Assembly: GCF_000820185.1 (NCBI RefSeq)
Contig: NZ_CDCA01000034.1
Span: 62,001-126,000 of the forward strand
DNA: 64,000 bases
Direction: 5' to 3'
DNA from: Aeromonas tecta
Lineage (GTDB): Bacteria; Pseudomonadota; Gammaproteobacteria; Enterobacterales; Aeromonadaceae
In this document: positions 38,977-48,761 of the stretch, in pieces
Position numbering within the stretch: the first letter of the stretch is position 1
Layout: each line of letters starts with the position of its first letter
Made by a program: the position numbers and the translations under genes
The notes under the pieces: generated by a model
Seen by the model: the letters and a program-made list of their open reading frames with translations, nothing else
The model's database searches: none
What the model was told of the DNA's origin: nothing

Positions 38977-38990
38977 TTGATGCAAATCAA
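38977..38990 (-). promoter_or_regulatory. FNR box of nirB
   Basis: TTGATGCAAATCAA is a perfect TTGAT-N4-ATCAA palindrome, centred at 38983.5, 78 bp upstream of the nirB ATG. It predicts anaerobic activation. Confidence 0.9.
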
Positions 38991-39003
38991 GTGTCTATTT
39001 ATA

Positions 39004-39019
39004 TATTCCCTAAGGGGTA
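39004..39019 (-). promoter_or_regulatory. NarL/NarP 7-2-7 site of nirB
   Basis: On the minus strand TACCCCT-TA-GGGAATA: the first heptamer matches TACYYMT perfectly, the second is degenerate. The centre (39011.5) is 28 bp from the FNR centre, equal to the separation of the E. coli nirB sites (-41.5 and -69.5). Confidence 0.65.
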
Positions 39020-39207
39020 ACTTGATTAAGTTGTGAGCTATCCATAAATGGGTATACCAGTGGTCAATTTGACGGGATATTGGGGATGGGAGGAGTAAAG
39101 GGGATCTGGCAGTCGGAGCGCATCCTGTGTGGCCAAGCCAACCGCCAAGACATGGGGTGACAGCCAGGTGCCAGATGGCTAGTGATGGGGGACGTGGTTA
39201 ACTTTCA

Positions 39208-40122
39208 TCATTCAGGCAGCTTGCCATAGGGTGGTTGGGCACAGATCTCCCGGATCAGCTGGCGCAACCAGCGGTGGGCCGGATCGGCATCCAGTCTGGG
39301 GTGCCAGAGCAGGGCCAGTGTCAGACCGGGTAGAGGGAAGGGTAGCGGCAGCCGTACCAGATCGCCGTGCAGGCTGGCGCAGTGCAGCTCGGGCACGGTC
39401 GCCACCAGCTCGCTGCCGCGCACCAGCGCCAGCGCCGTGGCAAACCCGGGCACCAGGGTCGCGACATGGCGTTCCAGCTTGAGGGCGGCCAGCGCCTGGT
39501 CGATGGGGCCATGCTCCTGGCCACGACGCGACACCATGATGTGGTGGGCGGATGCGTAGCGGCTGGCGGTCAGGGGCTCAGTGCAGAGCGGATGGCCGGG
39601 CCGCACCACGGCGACGAAGCGATCCCGAAACAGCGCCTGGCTATGGAGCTCGGGTGCCGTATTGGTTCCTATCACCCCGCTCTCGAAATCCAGCTCGCCG
39701 TGGCGCAAGGGGTCGCTCTCCTTGTTTGGCTTGGCGACGAAGTGCAACCGCACCCCGGGCGCTTCGGTAGCGAGCCGTGCCAGCAGGGCGGGGCCGAGCG
39801 TCTCCACGAAACCATCGCTGGCCCGCAGGCGAAAGGTGCGCACCAGCTGGGTCGGGTTAACGTCCTGCTGAGGGCGCAGCACCATCCCGGCATCCTGCAC
39901 CAGCCGGGCGACCTGCTCGCGCAGGGCCAGGGCGCGCGGGGTGGGCACCAGACCCCGGCCGGCGCGCACCAGCAAGGGATCCCCCGTGGTCTCGCGCAAG
40001 CGGGCAAGGGCCCGGCTCATGGCGGAGGGGCTTAAGGAGAGCCGCCTGGCGGCGCCGGCCACACTGCCCTCTGCGAGCAGCGCATCCAGGGTGATCAACA
40101 GATTGAGATCCGGTGTAGTCAT
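39208..40122 (-). CDS. LysR-family transcriptional regulator
   Basis: About 304 aa from ATG 40122 (AAAGG 7 nt upstream); ATG 40128 is an alternative. N-terminal winged HTH (LNLLITLDALLAEGSVAGAARRLSLSPSAMSRALARLR, spanning about residues 7-45) and a C-terminal PBP-like effector domain. It is divergent from an MFS transporter gene, the usual LysR arrangement, so it probably controls that gene in response to an unknown ligand. Confidence 0.9.
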   Translation of the reverse strand: MTTPDLNLLITLDALLAEGSVAGAARRLSLSPSAMSRALARLRETTGDPLLVRAGRGLVPTPRALALREQVARLVQDAGMVLRPQQDVNPTQLVRTFRLRASDGFVETLGPALLARLATEAPGVRLHFVAKPNKESDPLRHGELDFESGVIGTNTAPELHSQALFRDRFVAVVRPGHPLCTEPLTASRYASAHHIMVSRRGQEHGPIDQALAALKLERHVATLVPGFATALALVRGSELVATVPELHCASLHGDLVRLPLPFPLPGLTLALLWHPRLDADPAHRWLRQLIREICAQPPYGKLPE

Positions 40123-40303
40123 GGTCATGCCTTTGCCGAGTGAGCCAGCGCCTGAATATTCGGGCGCTTATTGCTCATCATACAAGATGCGGGCTCACTT
40201 GATATGGCGTCTGATGCACTGATAAGTTGCAAGCCGTGCGTCTTCCGCCGTTTCAGCGTTCTGGCTAGCCTTGTCAGCATCCTTTGTTGCCGAGGCTCTG
40301 CTC

Positions 40304-41710
40304 ATGTCCCATCCCATTATTCCTCCATCATCCGGTGCTCGCCGTGCAGGCTTGCTGGCGCTCGGCTTGGTGACCCTGCTGCCCATGCTGGCGGGGAGCA
40401 TGGCCAACCTGGCGCTGCCGGCGCTGGGGCAGGCATTTTCGGTGCCCTTCTCCCTGCTGCAGTGGGTGCTGGTGGCTTACCTGCTGGGGATCACCTGTTT
40501 GACGCTGGTAGTCGGGCGGCTGGGGGACTTGCTTGGTCGCCGCCGCCTGCTGCTTGGGGGCATGGCCCTGTTTGCACTGGCCTCCCTGTTGTGCGCCCTG
40601 GCGCCCAGCATGGGCTGGCTAATTGCGGCGCGTGCGCTGCAAGGGGCGGGGGCGGCCTGCATGATCGCCCTGGCGCTGGCCATGGTGGGGCAGCTGGTAC
40701 CGGCAGAGCGGCGCGGCTGGGGCATGGGGCTGCTCGGCACCCTGTCGGCCTGTGGCACCGCGCTCGGCCCTGCCTTTGGCGGCCTGTTGATCGGCACCCT
40801 GGGCTGGCAGGCGCCCTTCCTGTTTTTGGTACCTCTCAGTCTGCTGGCGCTGGGGGCTGGCATCATGGGCTTGCCAGCGGATGGTGCAAGGTCGCGGGGA
40901 GAGGCCATCAACCTCGTCAGCCTGCTGGCGCTGGTGGTGCTGTTGCTCTGCTACGGTCTGCTGTTGAGCGCTGGCCAGCACTCGGGCCATCACTATGTCC
41001 TCTGGTTGATCCCGATGGGCTTGCTCGCCGCCTGGCTGTTGGCGCGCAGCGAAGGTCGCGCCCGTTCCCCCTTGCTGCCCCTGACGCTGCTGCGTGAATC
41101 CGCCTTGCGCGGCGGTCTGCTCGGCAGTGCGCTGGTGGCGAGCGTGATGGTGCTGACCCTGCTGATCGGCCCCTTCTATCTGCACGGGGTGTTTGGGCTC
41201 GACATGGTGACGGTGGGGCTCTGGATCTCGGGTGGGCCGCTGATGGCGGCCCTGACGGGGATGCCTGCCGGCTGGCTGGTGGACAAACTGGGGGCGTTGC
41301 CGGTGGTGCGGCTCGGGCTGGGGGCCATGCTGCTCGCGGCCATCGGGCTCAGTATCCTGCCTGCCAACTTGGGGCCACTCGGCTATTTATGCCCCATTTT
41401 GCTGATGACGGCCGGCTATGCCCTGTTCCAGACCGCCAACAACAGCGCCGTGGTCGGCCGGGCAGAGGAGCAGTACCGTGGCGCCGTGGCAGGCTTGTTG
41501 ACCCTGGCACGCAACCTGGGCCAGCTGACCGGCGCCGCCGGGCTTGGCAGCCTGTTTGCCAGCCTGGTGGGAGCCAGTGACTTGACCATGGCGGCTCCGG
41601 CGGCGGTCAGGTTTGGCATGCAGTTCAGCTTTGTGGCGGCGGCCTTGCTGATCGGGTTGGGCCTCTGGGCCAGCGGGCGTGAGGCAAGGGCCGTGCTGGC
41701 GCCGGAGTAA
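40304..41710 (+). CDS. MFS drug-efflux-type transporter (DHA2-like)
   Basis: 468 aa from ATG 40304 (GAGG 8 nt upstream) rather than the TTG at 40271. About 14 hydrophobic segments. Motif A is visible (GRLGDLLGRRRLLLGG), as are motif B-like ARALQGAGAA and motif C (GTLSACGTALGPAFGGLL). The DHA2 pattern suggests H+-coupled export of drugs or other amphipathic compounds. It is likely controlled by the divergent LysR gene; the substrate is unknown. Confidence 0.88.
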   Translation: MSHPIIPPSSGARRAGLLALGLVTLLPMLAGSMANLALPALGQAFSVPFSLLQWVLVAYLLGITCLTLVVGRLGDLLGRRRLLLGGMALFALASLLCALAPSMGWLIAARALQGAGAACMIALALAMVGQLVPAERRGWGMGLLGTLSACGTALGPAFGGLLIGTLGWQAPFLFLVPLSLLALGAGIMGLPADGARSRGEAINLVSLLALVVLLLCYGLLLSAGQHSGHHYVLWLIPMGLLAAWLLARSEGRARSPLLPLTLLRESALRGGLLGSALVASVMVLTLLIGPFYLHGVFGLDMVTVGLWISGGPLMAALTGMPAGWLVDKLGALPVVRLGLGAMLLAAIGLSILPANLGPLGYLCPILLMTAGYALFQTANNSAVVGRAEEQYRGAVAGLLTLARNLGQLTGAAGLGSLFASLVGASDLTMAAPAAVRFGMQFSFVAAALLIGLGLWASGREARAVLAPE

Positions 41711-41722
41711 TGTGGCAGATAT

Positions 41723-41751
41723 AAAAACGCCTCCACGTGGGAGGCGTTTTT
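41723..41751. terminator. bidirectional terminator between MFS gene and hslU
   Basis: AAAAACGCCTCC / GGAGGCGTTTTT stem around ACGTG, with A and T runs, between convergent genes. Confidence 0.92.
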
Positions 41752-41769
41752 CATGGGCCTGAGCTGCGC

Positions 41770-43098
41770 TTAGAGGATGAAGCGGCTCAGATCCTCGTCT
41801 TCGATCAACTTGCCGAGGTGGGCGTTGACGTAGTCGGCATCTATGGTGAAAGTCGCACCAGACTGCTCGGAGGCATCGTAGGAGATGTCTTCCATCAGCC
41901 GCTCCATCACGGTATGCAGACGACGGGCACCGATGTTCTCGGTACGCTCGTTGACCTGCCAGGCGGCCTCGGCCAGGCGGCGGATGCCGTCCTTGGTGAA
42001 CTCGATCTTGACCCCTTCGGTTGCCATCAGCGCCTGATATTGATCGGTCAGGGAGGCGTTCGGCTCGGTCAGGATGCGCTCGAAGTCTTCGGTGGTGAGC
42101 GCGGTCAGCTCGACCCGGATCGGCAGGCGACCCTGCAGCTCGGGGATGAGATCGGACGGACGCGCGACCTGGAAGGCGCCAGAGGCGACAAACAGGATAT
42201 GATCCGTCTTCACCATGCCGTGCTTGGTATTAACGGTGCAACCTTCCACCAGTGGCAGCAGATCGCGCTGTACCCCTTCGCGGGAGACGTCGGGACCCGA
42301 GCTCTCGCCGCGCTTGCAGATCTTGTCGATCTCGTCGAGGAAGACGATGCCGTTGTTCTCCACCGCGTGGATGGCCTTCTGCTTCAGCTCTTCCGGGTTG
42401 ACCAGACGAGCGGCCTCCTCCTCGATCAGCACCTTCATGGCCTCTTTGACCTTGATCTTGCGCTTCTTCTTCTGCTGCTGACCCAGGTTCTGGAACAGGC
42501 CCTGCAGCTGGTTCGCCATCTCTTCCATGCCCGGTGGGGTCATGATGTCGACGCCCATGGGGCTGGCGGACAGCTCCAGTTCGATCTCCTTGTCATCCAG
42601 CTGGCCTTCCCGCAACTTCTTGCGAAACACCTGGCGGGTGTTGGAGTTGTCTGCCTTCTCTTCCTCGCCCCAGCTGTTGCGCGGGTTCGGCAGCAGGGCG
42701 TCGAGGATGCGCTCCTCGGCGGCTTCCTCGGCGCGGAATTTCATCTTCTCCATCTCGGTCTCGCGCACCAGCTTGATGGCGACATCGGTCAGGTCACGGA
42801 TGATGCTGTCCACTTCCTTGCCCACATAGCCCACCTCGGTGAACTTGGTGGCTTCGACCTTGATGAAGGGGGCGTTGGCGAGCTTGGCCAGACGACGGGC
42901 GATCTCGGTCTTGCCGACGCCGGTCGGGCCTATCATCAGGATGTTTTTCGGGGTCACTTCATGGCGCATCTCTTCGCTGAGTTGCATCCGGCGCCAGCGG
43001 TTACGCAGGGCAACGGCCACCGCGCGCTTGGCGTCGGCCTGACCAATGATGTGGCGGTCCAGCTCGTGGACGATTTCTCTCGGGGTCATCTCGGACAT
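41770..43098 (-). CDS. hslU: HslUV protease ATPase subunit HslU
   Basis: 442-443 aa from ATG 43098 ([20 protein letters not shown]), as in E. coli; an upstream frame extension to 43143 is not used. AAA+ Walker [10 protein letters not shown], Walker B ([11 protein letters not shown]), pore motif GYVGKEVD, sensor 2 and the I-domain (about 110-240) are present. It unfolds substrates for HslV. It is second in the heat-shock hslVU operon. Confidence 0.96.
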   Translation of the reverse strand: MSEMTPREIVHELDRHIIGQADAKRAVAVALRNRWRRMQLSEEMRHEVTPKNILMIGPTGVGKTEIARRLAKLANAPFIKVEATKFTEVGYVGKEVDSIIRDLTDVAIKLVRETEMEKMKFRAEEAAEERILDALLPNPRNSWGEEEKADNSNTRQVFRKKLREGQLDDKEIELELSASPMGVDIMTPPGMEEMANQLQGLFQNLGQQQKKKRKIKVKEAMKVLIEEEAARLVNPEELKQKAIHAVENNGIVFLDEIDKICKRGESSGPDVSREGVQRDLLPLVEGCTVNTKHGMVKTDHILFVASGAFQVARPSDLIPELQGRLPIRVELTALTTEDFERILTEPNASLTDQYQALMATEGVKIEFTKDGIRRLAEAAWQVNERTENIGARRLHTVMERLMEDISYDASEQSGATFTIDADYVNAHLGKLIEDEDLSRFIL

Positions 43099-43160
43099 GA
43101 TGGCATTCCTGTATCCGGGGCGGGCAGGGCCCACCCCTTGCAAATTGGCAAAGAGGGGCC

Positions 43161-43709
43161 TTACTTCGGCTCGGTCTCTTTGGGGGCGTACTCCAACACT
43201 TCAACGGTGTGGTGCTGGTTGGTGAAGACGCAGATGTCGCCGGCGATCTTGAGGGATTTCTCGACGATGCTCTTGGCATCGAGATCGGTATTTTCCAGCA
43301 GGGCGGTGGCGGCGGACTGGGCGAAGTTGCCGCCCGAGCCGATGGCGATGAGATCGTGCTCCGGCTGCACCACGTCACCGTTGCCGGTGATGATGAAGGA
43401 CTTGTGCTCATCGGCGACCGCCAGCAGGGCTTCGAGGCGACGCAGGGCGCGATCGGTGCGCCAGTCTTTGGCCAGCGCCACGGCGGCGCGCTCCAGATTG
43501 CCCTGGTGGGCCTGCAGCTTGGCCTCGAAACGCTCGAGCAGGGTGAAGGCATCGGCAGTACCGCCGGCGAAGCCCGCCAGCACCTTGCCGTTATAGAGAC
43601 GATGAACCTTGCGGGCGTTGCCCTTCATGACGGTGTTGCCGAGGGATACCTGGCCATCACCCCCGATCACGACTTGGCCGTTGCGGCGGACAGAAACTAT
43701 GGTAGTCAC
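43161..43709 (-). CDS. hslV: HslUV protease peptidase subunit HslV
   Basis: 182 aa starting with GTG at 43709 (AGGT..AAG upstream). After removal of Met the protein begins [19 protein letters not shown], with Thr1 as nucleophile. [27 protein letters not shown], read in two parts, and [14 protein letters not shown] complete the proteasome-beta fold. Upstream in-frame residues (to 43781) are not part of the protein. A sigma-32 promoter lies 52-80 bp upstream. Confidence 0.95.
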   Translation of the reverse strand: MTTIVSVRRNGQVVIGGDGQVSLGNTVMKGNARKVHRLYNGKVLAGFAGGTADAFTLLERFEAKLQAHQGNLERAAVALAKDWRTDRALRRLEALLAVADEHKSFIITGNGDVVQPEHDLIAIGSGGNFAQSAATALLENTDLDAKSIVEKSLKIAGDICVFTNQHHTVEVLEYAPKETEPK

Positions 43710-43760
43710 TTTACTTACCTCGCTTGAGCCGAAAAACGGCCTGACTGTGCATGGCAAGAA

Positions 43761-43789
43761 AGATGGGGGGCTGGCTCGCATTTTTCAAC
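43761..43789 (-). promoter_or_regulatory. sigma-32 heat-shock promoter of hslVU
   Basis: On the minus strand GTTGAAA, a 14-nt spacer, then CCCCATCT. This differs from the sigma-32 consensus (CTTGAAA-N13-14-CCCCATNT) at one base. Confidence 0.85.
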
Positions 43790-43844
43790 CCTGCAGCGGC
43801 AGCGGTTTAAAATGGGATGATGTGGCTGGCGGCAAAACGGTGGA

Positions 43845-43876
43845 TAAAAAGAAGGCAGGGCGCTGGCCCTGCCTTC
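43845..43876 (-). terminator. terminator of ftsN
   Basis: On the minus strand GAAGGCAGGG / CCCTGCCTTC followed by TTTTTA. It insulates hslVU, which has its own heat-shock promoter, from ftsN. Confidence 0.88.
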
Positions 43877-43895
43877 TCGTTTTCGGTGAAGGGGT

Positions 43896-44711
43896 TCAAC
43901 CCTTCTTGGGAATACAGCCGCTGATGCCGGCCCCTTGCAGCTTGCGGTTGGCGCCGTCGGCGGCGGCCTTGCCGTTGAACGGGCCGACCATCACCTTGTA
44001 GACGGTCCCCCCGCCACCATTGACCACCTGCAGGCTGGACGAGAGCCCGGCGGTGAAGGCGATACGGGCCTTGAGCGACTCGGCAGAATCCTGCGAGCGC
44101 AGTGCGGCGCACTGCATCATGTAGCGGCCACCGTCGGCTGCGGCCGCGGTTTGCGCAGCAGCTGCCTTGGCTTTCTCCTGCTCGGCACGCATCTCTTTTT
44201 CCATCCGCGCGAGCTCGGCCTTGCGATCGATCACCTGCTCCTGGGCACTGGCCACGGGAGCGGGCTTGGCGGGTTGCACCGGCTGCGGCTGATAGGGCTT
44301 CACCTGACCGATGGGGGTTCCCGGCTGGGGAATGTCCGTCGGCACCGGCTGCGGCAGTTTCTCGGGCTGCAGGGTCAGGGTCTGCGCCGGTGGCGGCGGC
44401 AGCACACCCGGCTGGGGCGGCGGCTCAATGATGTCCACCTGCTTGTTTTCCAGCCGTTCGATGTAGCTCCACTTCTCCTGGGGCAGGCCATTGCCCTGTG
44501 CCTTCGGCTTGTTGGCCTTGACCTGCTCCTCGATGGTCGGGGCATCGGCGCCCTTGCCATTGATCAGGTAGAGGAAGGCGCCAAAGCCGACGAGCAGGGC
44601 CCCGGCCAGCAGTGCCGGGATAACAGGAAAGCGGCGAGGTGCCGCTTTCTTGGTGTTACGACCACCGGCCCGTCGTCTCGGGCTGTTGCCGACGTAATCC
44701 CGGGTTGCCAT
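43896..44711 (-). CDS. ftsN: cell division protein FtsN
   Basis: 271 aa. Short basic cytoplasmic N-terminus (MATRDYVGNSPRRRAGGR), one membrane segment (IPALLAGALLVGFGAFLYLI, about 31-50), a long Pro/Gln-rich periplasmic linker, and a C-terminal SPOR domain (YMMQCAALRSQDSAESLKARI, VYKVMVGPFNGKAAADG) that binds denuded peptidoglycan. FtsN triggers septal wall synthesis. Identity is supported by synteny (argS-ftsN-hslVU). Confidence 0.92.
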   Translation of the reverse strand: MATRDYVGNSPRRRAGGRNTKKAAPRRFPVIPALLAGALLVGFGAFLYLINGKGADAPTIEEQVKANKPKAQGNGLPQEKWSYIERLENKQVDIIEPPPQPGVLPPPPAQTLTLQPEKLPQPVPTDIPQPGTPIGQVKPYQPQPVQPAKPAPVASAQEQVIDRKAELARMEKEMRAEQEKAKAAAAQTAAAADGGRYMMQCAALRSQDSAESLKARIAFTAGLSSSLQVVNGGGGTVYKVMVGPFNGKAAADGANRKLQGAGISGCIPKKG

Positions 44712-44714
44712 CTA

Positions 44715-46460
44715 TTACATGCGCTCCAGGGTGTGAATACCCAGCACGCCCAGACCCAGTTTCAGGACCTTGGCGGTGGCGGCACACAGTAGCAGACGGC
44801 TCTGGCGGCTGACCTCATCGACGCCATCCTTGTTGATCGGGCAGGCTTCGTAGAAGGTCATGAAGTTACCGGACAGCTCGTACAGATAAGTACAGAGCAG
44901 GTGCGGCATGCCCTTGTCGGCGACGCTGTTGATGGCGTCGGAGAACTGGATCAGCTTCTGGGCCAGTACCTCTTCCGCTTCCTCGTTCAGCACCACCTTG
45001 CCGGTCAGGCTGTCGGCGCTGACGCCGGCCTTGCGGAAGATGGACTGGATACGGGTGTAGGCGTATTGCAGATAAGGGGCGGTGTTGCCTTCAAACGACA
45101 GCATCAGATCCCAGTCGAAGATGTAGTCGGTGGTGCGGTTCTTGGACAAGTCTGCATATTTGACCGCGCCCATGGCGATGGCGTGCACCACCTTGGCTTT
45201 CTCTTCGGCAGACAGGTCGCTGTTGCGGTTCTCCAGCAGCGCGGTGGCGCGCTCCTCGGCCTCGTTCAGCAGGTCGACCAGCTTGACGGTACCGCCGGAG
45301 CGGGTCTTGTAGGGACGGCCATCCTTGCCCAGCATCATGCCGAAGGCGTGGTGCTCGAGCGGTACAGATTCCGGTACATAGCCCGCCTTGCGGGTGATGG
45401 TCCAGGCCTGCATCAGGTGCTGGTGCTGACGGGAGTCGATGAAGTACATCACTCGGTCTGCCTTGAGGGTCTCGTAACGGTACTTGGCACAGGCGATATC
45501 GGTGGTGGTGTAGAGGAAACCACCATCGCTCTTCTGGATGATGACGCCCATGGGCTCGCCATCCTTGTTCTTGAATTCGTCGAGGAACACCACGGTGGCG
45601 CCTTCGCTCTCGACCGCCAGGCCACGGGCTTTCAGGTCGGCCACGATCTCCGGCAGCATGTCGTTGTACATGGACTCGCCCATGATGTCCTTTTTGGTCA
45701 GGGACACATTCAGGCGGTCATAGTTGATCTGGTTCTGCTCCATGGTCATGTCGACCAGCTTCTTCCACATGGTACGGCAGTACTCATCGCCGCCCTGCAG
45801 CTTGACCACGTAGTTGCGGGCACGCTCGGCGAAGGCTTCATCTTCGTCGTAGTAGCGCTTGGCCTGGGTGTAGAAGGCTTCCAGATCCTTGAGCGCCATG
45901 TCGCTGGCGTGCTCGTTGGCCATCTTCTCCAGATAGGCGATCAACATGCCGAACTGGGTGCCCCAGTCGCCGATGTGGTTGGCGCGCACAACGTTGTGGC
46001 CGAGGAATTCCAGGGCGCGGGCCGCCACGTCACCGATCACGGTTGAGCGGATGTGGTGCACCGCCATCTCCTTGGCCACGTTGGGAGCGGAGTAATCCAC
46101 TACCACGGTTTGTGGCGTAGGCAGCTTCACGTTGGCGTTGGCACTGGTCACCATGGCCTCGACCTGACCGGCCAGCCAGCTCGGGTCGAAGAAGAAGTTG
46201 ATGAAGCCAGGCCCGGCGATCTCGACTTTGGCGATCAGATCCGAGGCGGGCAGGTGCTCGATAATGGCAGTGGCCAGCTCGCGGGGGTTCTTGCGGGCCG
46301 GTTTGGCCAGCAGCATGGCCAGGTTGGTGGCCAGGTCACCGTGAGCCTTCTCCTTGCATCGGTCTACTTGCACCCGGGCTTCCAGGTCGGCAGGCAGGAT
46401 ACCGGCGGACTTGAGATTGGCTACCGTTTGTTCAAGTAGATGATGAATATGCTCTTTCAT
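44715..46460 (-). CDS. argS: arginyl-tRNA synthetase
   Basis: 581 aa from ATG 46460 ([11 protein letters not shown]). N-terminal Add-1 domain, class I catalytic core with the HIGH variant HIRSTVIGD after [12 protein letters not shown], and a C-terminal all-helical anticodon-binding domain ([26 protein letters not shown], read across one stretch). There is no KMSK, as normal for ArgRS. A start at 46526 would add a non-conserved extension. Confidence 0.96.
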   Translation of the reverse strand: MKEHIHHLLEQTVANLKSAGILPADLEARVQVDRCKEKAHGDLATNLAMLLAKPARKNPRELATAIIEHLPASDLIAKVEIAGPGFINFFFDPSWLAGQVEAMVTSANANVKLPTPQTVVVDYSAPNVAKEMAVHHIRSTVIGDVAARALEFLGHNVVRANHIGDWGTQFGMLIAYLEKMANEHASDMALKDLEAFYTQAKRYYDEDEAFAERARNYVVKLQGGDEYCRTMWKKLVDMTMEQNQINYDRLNVSLTKKDIMGESMYNDMLPEIVADLKARGLAVESEGATVVFLDEFKNKDGEPMGVIIQKSDGGFLYTTTDIACAKYRYETLKADRVMYFIDSRQHQHLMQAWTITRKAGYVPESVPLEHHAFGMMLGKDGRPYKTRSGGTVKLVDLLNEAEERATALLENRNSDLSAEEKAKVVHAIAMGAVKYADLSKNRTTDYIFDWDLMLSFEGNTAPYLQYAYTRIQSIFRKAGVSADSLTGKVVLNEEAEEVLAQKLIQFSDAINSVADKGMPHLLCTYLYELSGNFMTFYEACPINKDGVDEVSRQSRLLLCAATAKVLKLGLGVLGIHTLERM

Positions 46461-46774
46461 AACTGACCACCGAGGTTGCGCGTCGAAAAATGACTGACTA
46501 GATAAGGGCGTGAATTTTACCCGCATCGGGCCGAGAAAACTATAGGAATGGCCCGACCGTATTGGTGTGGCGGATATTTCACTGCGTTTACCACCTAAAT
46601 CCAGAATATTGCTTGGAGTAAGTGGTTGTTATCCATTTCTACTGCATATCGAAGCGGCTTGTCCAGGCTATTTTCCCCTGATTGTTAAAGGGTTTTTTAT
46701 TCCAACTCGATCTGAATGATCTTGCCCTCCGCCGCGGTCGTATCATCAGGAGAAGTCGACAGAGGACGATCCTG
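46461..46774. other. 314-bp divergent gap argS / Lon-substrate-domain gene
   Basis: No gene or strong repeat is seen. AT-rich stretches near 46590-46710 probably contain the promoters of the two divergent genes, but no reliable -35/-10 pair stands out. Confidence 0.4.
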
Positions 46775-47341
46775 ATGAAACTGGCGCTGTTTCCGCTCTC
46801 CGCTCACCTGCTGCCCGGCGGCATCATGCCGCTGCGCATCTTCGAGCCTCGCTATCAGCGCATGATCGCCGAGGCGCAGGAGCGGGCGTTTGCCATCTGC
46901 ATGCTGGATCCCCGTCAGCCCGAGGCGCTGCGCAACATGTACCCCATCGCCACCCGGGTGCGGATCATCGATTTCGATCTGCTGCCGGACGGCCTGCTCG
47001 GCATCACTGTGCTCGGGATGGCGCGGGTGCAGATCCAGGATCTGTGGCAGGAGTCCGATGGCCTGCGGGTCGGCGAAGTCGAGGCGCTGCCTCCCTGGCA
47101 GACCAGCCGGCTCAATGCCGATCAACACTCTCTGGCCAGGGCACTGCAGGATGTGTTCCAGGATTACCCCGAGTATGCGGCGCTCTATCCCGCTCCCGAC
47201 TGGGACGATGCGAGCTGGGTGGCGCAGCGCTGGCTCGAGGTGCTGCCCATTCCGGTGGAGCAGAAACAGTGGCTGGTGGCGGCCGAGGACAATCAACCCG
47301 CGCTCTCGCTGCTGAGTGGGCTGCTGGTGGCGAGCCACTGA
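46775..47341 (+). CDS. Lon-substrate-binding-domain protein (LonN-like)
   Basis: 188 aa from the ATG at 46775 (AGAGGA 8 nt upstream). It has the N-terminal domain found in Lon proteases (LALFPLSAHLLPGGIMPLRIFEPRYQRMIAEA, read in parts) without AAA+ or protease domains, as in stand-alone YcaK/LonN-type proteins. It may bind proteins or act as an adaptor; the function is not established. It is followed by the ECF sigma operon, possibly independently transcribed. Confidence 0.85.
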   Translation: MKLALFPLSAHLLPGGIMPLRIFEPRYQRMIAEAQERAFAICMLDPRQPEALRNMYPIATRVRIIDFDLLPDGLLGITVLGMARVQIQDLWQESDGLRVGEVEALPPWQTSRLNADQHSLARALQDVFQDYPEYAALYPAPDWDDASWVAQRWLEVLPIPVEQKQWLVAAEDNQPALSLLSGLLVASH

Positions 47342-47356
47342 ATTCGCTCGCCACTG

Positions 47357-47385
47357 TGATCCTTTCCGGGTGGCCGTCGTACTGA
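47357..47385 (+). promoter_or_regulatory. candidate ECF-sigma autoregulatory promoter
   Basis: TGATCC, a 17-nt spacer, then TACTGA. This approximates promoters of RpoE/ChrR-type (ECF11) sigma factors (TGATCC...TA-GA). It would start transcription near 47392, about 24 nt before the sigma gene ATG. Confidence 0.5.
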
Positions 47386-47415
47386 GAGAGAGGACAGCCA
47401 TCAAGGTCGGGTGCG

Positions 47416-48036
47416 ATGACATATACTAGCCAACCATCACTTATCCACCACAAGATCTCGCCCCTCATGGATAACCCAGATGGTGATCTGAAGTCGCAGT
47501 TGCTGCGCGTGGCTGAGCAGGCCGACAAGCTCGCCTTCGCCGCCCTGTTTCACCACTTCGCCCCCCGCATCCGTGGTTATGGCCTGCGCCATCTTGGCAG
47601 TGAGGCCAATGCCCTGGAACTGGTGCAGGAGACCATGTTGCTGGTCTGGCAGAAGGCACGGCTCTATCGGCCCGACAAGGGCGCCCCGACCACCTGGATC
47701 TACACCGTCATGCGCAATCAGTGCTTCGACATGCTGCGCCGCCGCCGTGCCAGCAAGGAGGATCTCTGCGCCGAGGAGCTGTGGCCGGTGCTGGAGTTCA
47801 AGGCAGAAGAGGAGCACCTGAGTGACGGCGAGGGGGCGGTGTTGACGAGCCAGATGGCGCACCATCTGGCCGCCTTGCCCCAGGCGCAGCAGCAGGTGGT
47901 GCGCGGCATCTACTTGCAGGAGCTCTCCCAGCAGGAGCTGGCGGATCTGCTCGGCGTGCCGCTGGGTACCATCAAGTCCAGGCTGCGGCTGGCATTGCAG
48001 AAATTGAAAGAGCAAGTGGAGCAACATCATGATTAA
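47416..48036 (+). CDS. ECF sigma factor, RpoE/ChrR (ECF11) type
   Basis: 206 aa. Sigma-2 region (FAALFHHFAPRIRGYGLRHLG, ALELVQETMLLVWQKARLY, WIYTVMRNQCFDMLRRRRA) and sigma-4 helix-turn-helix (LPQAQQQVVRGIYLQELSQQELADLLGVPLGTIKSRLRLAL, in parts). Group assignment rests on the ChrR-like anti-sigma gene overlapping its 3' end by 8 nt. Such pairs respond to singlet oxygen or related photo-oxidative stress. An internal ATG at 47467 is an alternative start. Confidence 0.9.
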   Translation: MTYTSQPSLIHHKISPLMDNPDGDLKSQLLRVAEQADKLAFAALFHHFAPRIRGYGLRHLGSEANALELVQETMLLVWQKARLYRPDKGAPTTWIYTVMRNQCFDMLRRRRASKEDLCAEELWPVLEFKAEEEHLSDGEGAVLTSQMAHHLAALPQAQQQVVRGIYLQELSQQELADLLGVPLGTIKSRLRLALQKLKEQVEQHHD

Positions 48037-48700
48037 AGCCCATCCCACCCACGCCATGCTGCGCGCCTTTGCCGCCGATGAGTTGCCACTGCCACTGGCG
48101 GTCGGGGTCTCTGCCCACTGTGAACTCTGTGCCGATTGCGGTGCCGGGCTGCGTGCCTGCGAGGCCGAGCTGGCGGCCCTTCACCTCGTCGCCGCGCCCA
48201 TAGTGACCCCCATGGCGGCCGATGCCATCGCGCCTGAGTGGGATGCCATGCTGGCGGATATCCTGCAACAACCCGCAGCGCACGCGATGCCCGTCGCCAG
48301 TCCCCTGCCCGAGCTGCAGGTAGCGGGTCGAGGTTATCGCCTGCCCAGGGTGCTGGCCCGCTATCATGGGGCCAGCTGGCGCCACCTCGGCGGCATCCGT
48401 CAGCACAGTCTGCCGCTGACCGAGCAGGGCGCCCGGGCCAGCCTGCTGCACATCGAGGCCGGTGGTCGCATCCCGGAGCACACCCATCAGGGCTACGAGT
48501 TGACCCTGCTGCTGGCGGGCAATATGCAAGATGGCGAGACCCATTATCAGGCGGGGGATTTCATCTGGCACGATGCCAGTCACGCCCACAGCCCGCATAC
48601 CCCGGACGGTTGCCTCTGCTACACGGTGCTGGATGCGCCGATCCGCTTCACCAAGGGACTGCCACGGCTGTTGAACGGCATCAGCCATCGCCTCTACTGA
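48029..48700 (+). CDS. ChrR-type anti-sigma factor
   Basis: 223 aa. The N-terminal anti-sigma domain carries the zinc motif His...HxxxCxxC (SAHCELCADC, His30/Cys34/Cys37), and the C-terminus is a cupin (HIEAGGRIPEHTHQGYE, GDFIWHDASHAHSPH) with His/Glu ligands for a second metal. In Rhodobacter ChrR, singlet oxygen acts through the cupin to release the sigma factor. The overlap with the sigma gene gives equal synthesis. Confidence 0.9.
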   Translation: MIKAHPTHAMLRAFAADELPLPLAVGVSAHCELCADCGAGLRACEAELAALHLVAAPIVTPMAADAIAPEWDAMLADILQQPAAHAMPVASPLPELQVAGRGYRLPRVLARYHGASWRHLGGIRQHSLPLTEQGARASLLHIEAGGRIPEHTHQGYELTLLLAGNMQDGETHYQAGDFIWHDASHAHSPHTPDGCLCYTVLDAPIRFTKGLPRLLNGISHRLY

Positions 48701-48715
48701 CGACGATGAGTGAAT

Positions 48716-48744
48716 AAAAAAGGGACCCGACGGGTCCCTTTTTT
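48716..48744. terminator. bidirectional terminator between anti-sigma gene and uppP
   Basis: AAAAAAGGGACCCG / CGGGTCCCTTTTTT stem between convergent genes. Confidence 0.92.
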
Positions 48745-48761
48745 GATCGTGCCGAGTTGGC

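Noticed and set aside
47325-47362. GCCACTG repeated after the Lon-substrate-domain gene stop as a tail copy
   Set aside because: Seven identical bases at a 19-bp distance are within chance.
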